Of a DNA stretch of 64,000 bases, positions 60,814 to 64,000 are shown piece by piece. Both the position numbers and the translations under genes were made by a program. Positions within the stretch are counted from its first letter, which is position 1, and each line of letters opens with the position of its first letter. A model generated the notes under the pieces. It was not told the DNA's origin. It was given only the letters and a program-made list of their open reading frames with translations, and ran no database searches. The stretch covers positions 372,001 through 436,000 of the forward strand of contig DATMAR010000003.1 in the NCBI GenBank assembly GCA_035559795.1. Direction: 5' to 3'. The DNA is from Fimbriimonadales bacterium (GTDB lineage: Bacteria; Armatimonadota; Fimbriimonadia; Fimbriimonadales; ATM1).

Positions 60814-63800
60814 TGGGTCTGACTCTTGCCGCAATTCGTCGACCCGTTTGGGTCGTTATGCTGATGTGTGCAGCGATGGTGCTCGGTTGGATCGGTCTCC
60901 GAAGCATGCGCGTAGAGCAAAACCCAGAAGTTTCTTTTCCTTTCATCACCATCGAGACGCAGTATTTCGGTGCATCTCCCGATGAAATCGAAACTCTCAT
61001 CACTCGTAAAATAGAAGATGCAATTTCTACGATAAGCGGATTACGAAGTATTCGCTCTATTTCCGTCGAAGGCGTTTCGAGAGTATTAGCCGAATTCGAA
61101 TTGAGCGTTTCCGTAGATGCCGCTCTAAACGATGTAAAGTCTAAAGTAGATGCAATCATAAATCGCCTTCCGGACGCTGCCGAGCCACCTGTTGTCACGA
61201 AATTCGACATCGGGGCAGAACCGATACTTTATCTTGCAGTCGAAAGCGAGACGATGGGCTCTCTCGAATTGCATGATTTCGTGGAGGAGCGAGTGCGCGA
61301 TAGGCTTGCGAGAATTTCCGGTGTTGCAGACATCACGGTTTACGGGGGGGATAGGCGCGAGATACGCGTTGCAGTGCATCCTCAGAGGCTTTTGAGTTAT
61401 GGCATCGGGATTTTGGAAGTTCAACGCGCATTGATGGAAGCGACGATGAATTTCCCCAGCGGCAAAATCAAAGAGGGTAATCGCGAAGTCGGAGTGCGGG
61501 TGCAAGGTGAATTTCAATCGGTAGACGAAATTCGAGACCTCGTTATTCCGATAGCGGATATGCGGAACCCCAACGCAAAGCCCGCTATCGTTCGACTGCG
61601 CGACATTGCCGAAGTAAAAGATGGACCGGCGGAGAGAGATGTCATCAGCCGTGTGAATGGAAGAGATGGTGTAGTTATCGCAATTCAAAAAACACGCGAA
61701 GGCAATACGGTAGAAATCACCGATAAAATCAAAGCGGAACTCGTAAGACTCGAAAAAGAATATCCTGTGCGCTTCGTAATTACGCAAGAAAGCGCGAAAC
61801 GGGTGAAAGAAGCCCTCGAAGATTTGCAAACTGCTTTGGTTCTCGGAATCATGCTTGTTGTGGGAATCGTTTATTTGTTTCTCCATAATTTTCGAGGGAC
61901 ACTAATTGTTGCGCTCGCGATTCCCACCTGTTTATTCGCTGCATTCGCCGCTATCAACGCAATCGGTTTTACGATGAATACGATGACGATGTTGGGCCTT
62001 TCTTTGGCGGTGGGGATTCTCGTAGACGATGCCATTGTCGTTTTAGAAAACACGTATCGCCATTTGACTTTGGGAGAGCCACCTATGGAAGCGGCACTCA
62101 ACGGAAGAATGGAAATCGGGCTTGCGGCGCTTTCGATTACCATGGTGGACGTCGTCGTGTTTTTGCCCGTTGCATTCATGGGGGGGATCATCGGACAGTT
62201 TTTCCGTCCCTTTGCGCTAACTGTCGCTGTCGCGACGTTGTTCTCGCTTCTCGTATCGTTTACGCTCACTCCCATGTTAGCGAGCCGTTGGTACAAGAAA
62301 GGAGAAGATATCGAAGCGAAACGCGGTTTTGCAAAATGGTTCGAAACGCGATTTCAAAGATTCGCGCAAGGGTATCGCAATTTGTTGGACGCAGCACTCA
62401 ATAGACGCTGGCTCGTTTTCATGAGCGGCTGGGCGATACTTTTCGGCGTATTCATGGCAATTGCTGGGGGGGCTTCGAAAAACCTTTCTGAAGCGCTTTC
62501 TCCTGGAATCTTTATGTTCTTCGTAAGTGCGGGCGTTGCTCTTTTTGCATTTGTTTTGAGCGTGCTGTTTAGAAGAACGAACGCACGAATCTTGGCCGGT
62601 GGTGTCCTCTTCGGAGGTGTGCTCATCATTGCACCTGTCATTGGCTTTCTGCTCGCTCAAAATAAAGGCGGACCCCTCCTCACGAATCGCTTTGCACCCG
62701 GGGTGGAAACCGGACAAATTACCGCAATCATCGAAATGCCACCGGATTCTTCTTTAGAACGCACGCAAAACGTTGTCGAACGCATCGAAAAAATCGCAGC
62801 CACAATTCCAGAAACGGAATACGTGACGAGTACGGTAGGGGTAAGACGTTCTGGGGGGGGATTAGCGGGGAGCGACACAGGCTCGCAATACGCCCAGGTG
62901 CTCGTAACCCTAAAAGAACGAAAGGCGCTCATTGATTCCTTGATGTTCTGGCGACCTTCTGAAGACTTGCGAACCCGCTCGCAAGATGCAATTACTACCG
63001 AACTTCAACAAAAAGTCGGAAAAATTCCTGACGCAAAAATCGTCATTTCCTCCCAAACAGGATTCGGCTTCGGTCCCGATATTCAAGTCTCTATATCCGG
63101 AACGAAACCGGAAAACGTCTATGCAGGGGCTGTAAAAGCGAAAGAGGTTTTAAGCGAGATACCGGGAATCGTAAACCTCGATTTATCTACGAAACCCGGT
63201 AATCCGGAATTGAGAATCCGTCCCGATCGCATCAAACTCGCAGACTACGATATTTCCGTCACGACTCTGGGCGCAATTTCTCGAACCCTCTACGAAGGAA
63301 ACACCGATGCGAAATACCGTGAAGGAAACCTCGAATACGATATAAGAGTGAACTTGGCAGACGTAGCGCGCTACAACGAACAAATGATGCCGCTCATCCC
63401 GATAACGTTTCAACAAAGAGAACCGGTTTATCTCGACGAAATCGCAAATATCGAACGCGCTACCGGACACGACAAAGTTGAGCGCTATGACAGAAATCGC
63501 ACGATCATGGTAACAGGTTATCTACTTCCCGGTTATGTAGTCGGGACGGTCGGAGCGGAAATTCGCAACAAACTCTCCCAAACAAATTTGGGGGAAGGCG
63601 TAACTTTCGCGCTTCGAGGGGAAAACGAAGTGCAAGCGCGTGAATTTCCTTATCTTGGCCAAGCGTTCATGTTGGGTTTGCTTTTGGTGTTCATGGTGCT
63701 TGCCGCGCTTTTCGATAACATTCTTTATCCGTTCATCATTCAATTGGCACAACCGCAGGCATTGGTGGGGGCGCTTTTGGCATTGATGATTACGAATCGC

Positions 63801-64000
63801 CCGTTAGACCTCGTGGGGATGATCGGTTTTATCATGCTGATTGGCTTGGTCGGCAAAAATGCAATTCTATTAGTAGATTACGCAAATACGCTCCGTGGAC
63901 GAGGTTTTTCTCGTCACGATGCGCTTTTGACTTCAGGTCAAACACGCTTGCGACCTGTCTTGATGACTACTTTGGCGATGATTCTTGCTATGATCCCCGT
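60813..64000 (+). CDS. RND-family efflux pump, HAE1 type, 3' end missing
   Basis: At least 1,062 residues, running off the right edge. The proton-relay residues are present: two Asp in VGILVDDAIVVLENTYRH (TM4) and Lys in GLVGKNAILLVDYAN (TM10). Porter-domain features such as YFGASPDEIETLITRKIEDAI also fit HAE1 (AcrB-like) pumps. Between TM7 (WLVFMSGWAILFG) and the second porter loop an extra stretch (about residues 552-625, near 62475-62690) holds two additional hydrophobic helices not found in typical members. Last gene seen in the TetR-controlled operon. Confidence 0.93.
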   Translation, partial: MGLTLAAIRRPVWVVMLMCAAMVLGWIGLRSMRVEQNPEVSFPFITIETQYFGASPDEIETLITRKIEDAISTISGLRSIRSISVEGVSRVLAEFELSVSVDAALNDVKSKVDAIINRLPDAAEPPVVTKFDIGAEPILYLAVESETMGSLELHDFVEERVRDRLARISGVADITVYGGDRREIRVAVHPQRLLSYGIGILEVQRALMEATMNFPSGKIKEGNREVGVRVQGEFQSVDEIRDLVIPIADMRNPNAKPAIVRLRDIAEVKDGPAERDVISRVNGRDGVVIAIQKTREGNTVEITDKIKAELVRLEKEYPVRFVITQESAKRVKEALEDLQTALVLGIMLVVGIVYLFLHNFRGTLIVALAIPTCLFAAFAAINAIGFTMNTMTMLGLSLAVGILVDDAIVVLENTYRHLTLGEPPMEAALNGRMEIGLAALSITMVDVVVFLPVAFMGGIIGQFFRPFALTVAVATLFSLLVSFTLTPMLASRWYKKGEDIEAKRGFAKWFETRFQRFAQGYRNLLDAALNRRWLVFMSGWAILFGVFMAIAGGASKNLSEALSPGIFMFFVSAGVALFAFVLSVLFRRTNARILAGGVLFGGVLIIAPVIGFLLAQNKGGPLLTNRFAPGVETGQITAIIEMPPDSSLERTQNVVERIEKIAATIPETEYVTSTVGVRRSGGGLAGSDTGSQYAQVLVTLKERKALIDSLMFWRPSEDLRTRSQDAITTELQQKVGKIPDAKIVISSQTGFGFGPDIQVSISGTKPENVYAGAVKAKEVLSEIPGIVNLDLSTKPGNPELRIRPDRIKLADYDISVTTLGAISRTLYEGNTDAKYREGNLEYDIRVNLADVARYNEQMMPLIPITFQQREPVYLDEIANIERATGHDKVERYDRNRTIMVTGYLLPGYVVGTVGAEIRNKLSQTNLGEGVTFALRGENEVQAREFPYLGQAFMLGLLLVFMVLAALFDNILYPFIIQLAQPQALVGALLALMITNRPLDLVGMIGFIMLIGLVGKNAILLVDYANTLRGRGFSRHDALLTSGQTRLRPVLMTTLAMILAMIP

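Overview
The window looks like a chromosomal segment of a free-living, Gram-negative-type (diderm) bacterium of roughly balanced base composition. Diderm markers are a TolC/MFP/RND efflux set, a PagL-type lipid A deacylase and an MtrB/PioB-type outer-membrane barrel. DivIVA together with FtsZ, an rpsF-ssb pair, sigma-54 and the mixture of gene types fit a non-proteobacterial lineage. Armatimonadota (Fimbriimonadia-like) is my best guess, held with low confidence because there is no rRNA or other marker to test it. Six complete tRNA genes are present (Ile, Ala, Asn, Ser-GCU, Ser-UGA, Gly-CCC) plus one 3' tRNA-Ser fragment. There is no CRISPR array, rRNA operon or transposase.

Layout. 0-1.3 kb: exported proteins of unknown family. 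2-8.6 kb: an apparent extracellular electron transfer operon, namely a decaheme MtrA/DmsE-type cytochrome, an MtrB/PioB-type porin, an octaheme lipoprotein and a CcmF-type heme lyase. 9-11 kb: rpsF, ssb and a sugar-phosphate isomerase. 11-15 kb: two thioredoxin-fold proteins whose active-site CxxC is encoded as UGA-x-x-Cys, which I read as selenoproteins; an ECF sigma/anti-sigma pair lies between them. The second selenoprotein is the only gene in a 1.5-kb unit bracketed by a 72-bp duplication of the 3' half of tRNA-Ser. 15-24 kb: lytic transglycosylase, a Zn/Cd-type P-type ATPase, an alkyltransferase-like protein, an isolated Mu-like terminase/portal pair and RNase HIII. The gaps here are filled with two families of palindromic repeats. 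24-31 kb: divIVA behind a near-consensus sigma-54 promoter, a pfkA-pfkB-pagL operon, a CBS-DUF1385 membrane protein, a secreted zinc-ribbon protein and a multicopper oxidase. 31-39 kb: hutU, hutI, deoB and rpoN. 40-45 kb: a tight five-gene operon (glutamate-cysteine-ligase-like, phosphatidylserine-decarboxylase-like, M48 protease, GT2, TIGR03790-like). 45-57 kb: pgk, murB, guaB, ftsZ and membrane proteins. 57-64 kb: a TetR-controlled tripartite RND efflux operon whose pump gene runs off the right edge.

How they fit together: the cytochrome/porin/lipoprotein genes would pass electrons across the outer membrane, with CcmF attaching the hemes. The selenoproteins imply that selA/B/C/D exist elsewhere in the genome. 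hutU and hutI are two of the histidine-degradation enzymes. rpoN could drive divIVA through the promoter at 24100-24115. Two sequence-wide habits stand out: Gly-Gly and Pro-Pro pairs are very often written as runs of seven G or C, and intergenic gaps repeatedly hold GGTTCCCC...GGGGAACC and GCGCC-TAAG-GCGC palindromes.
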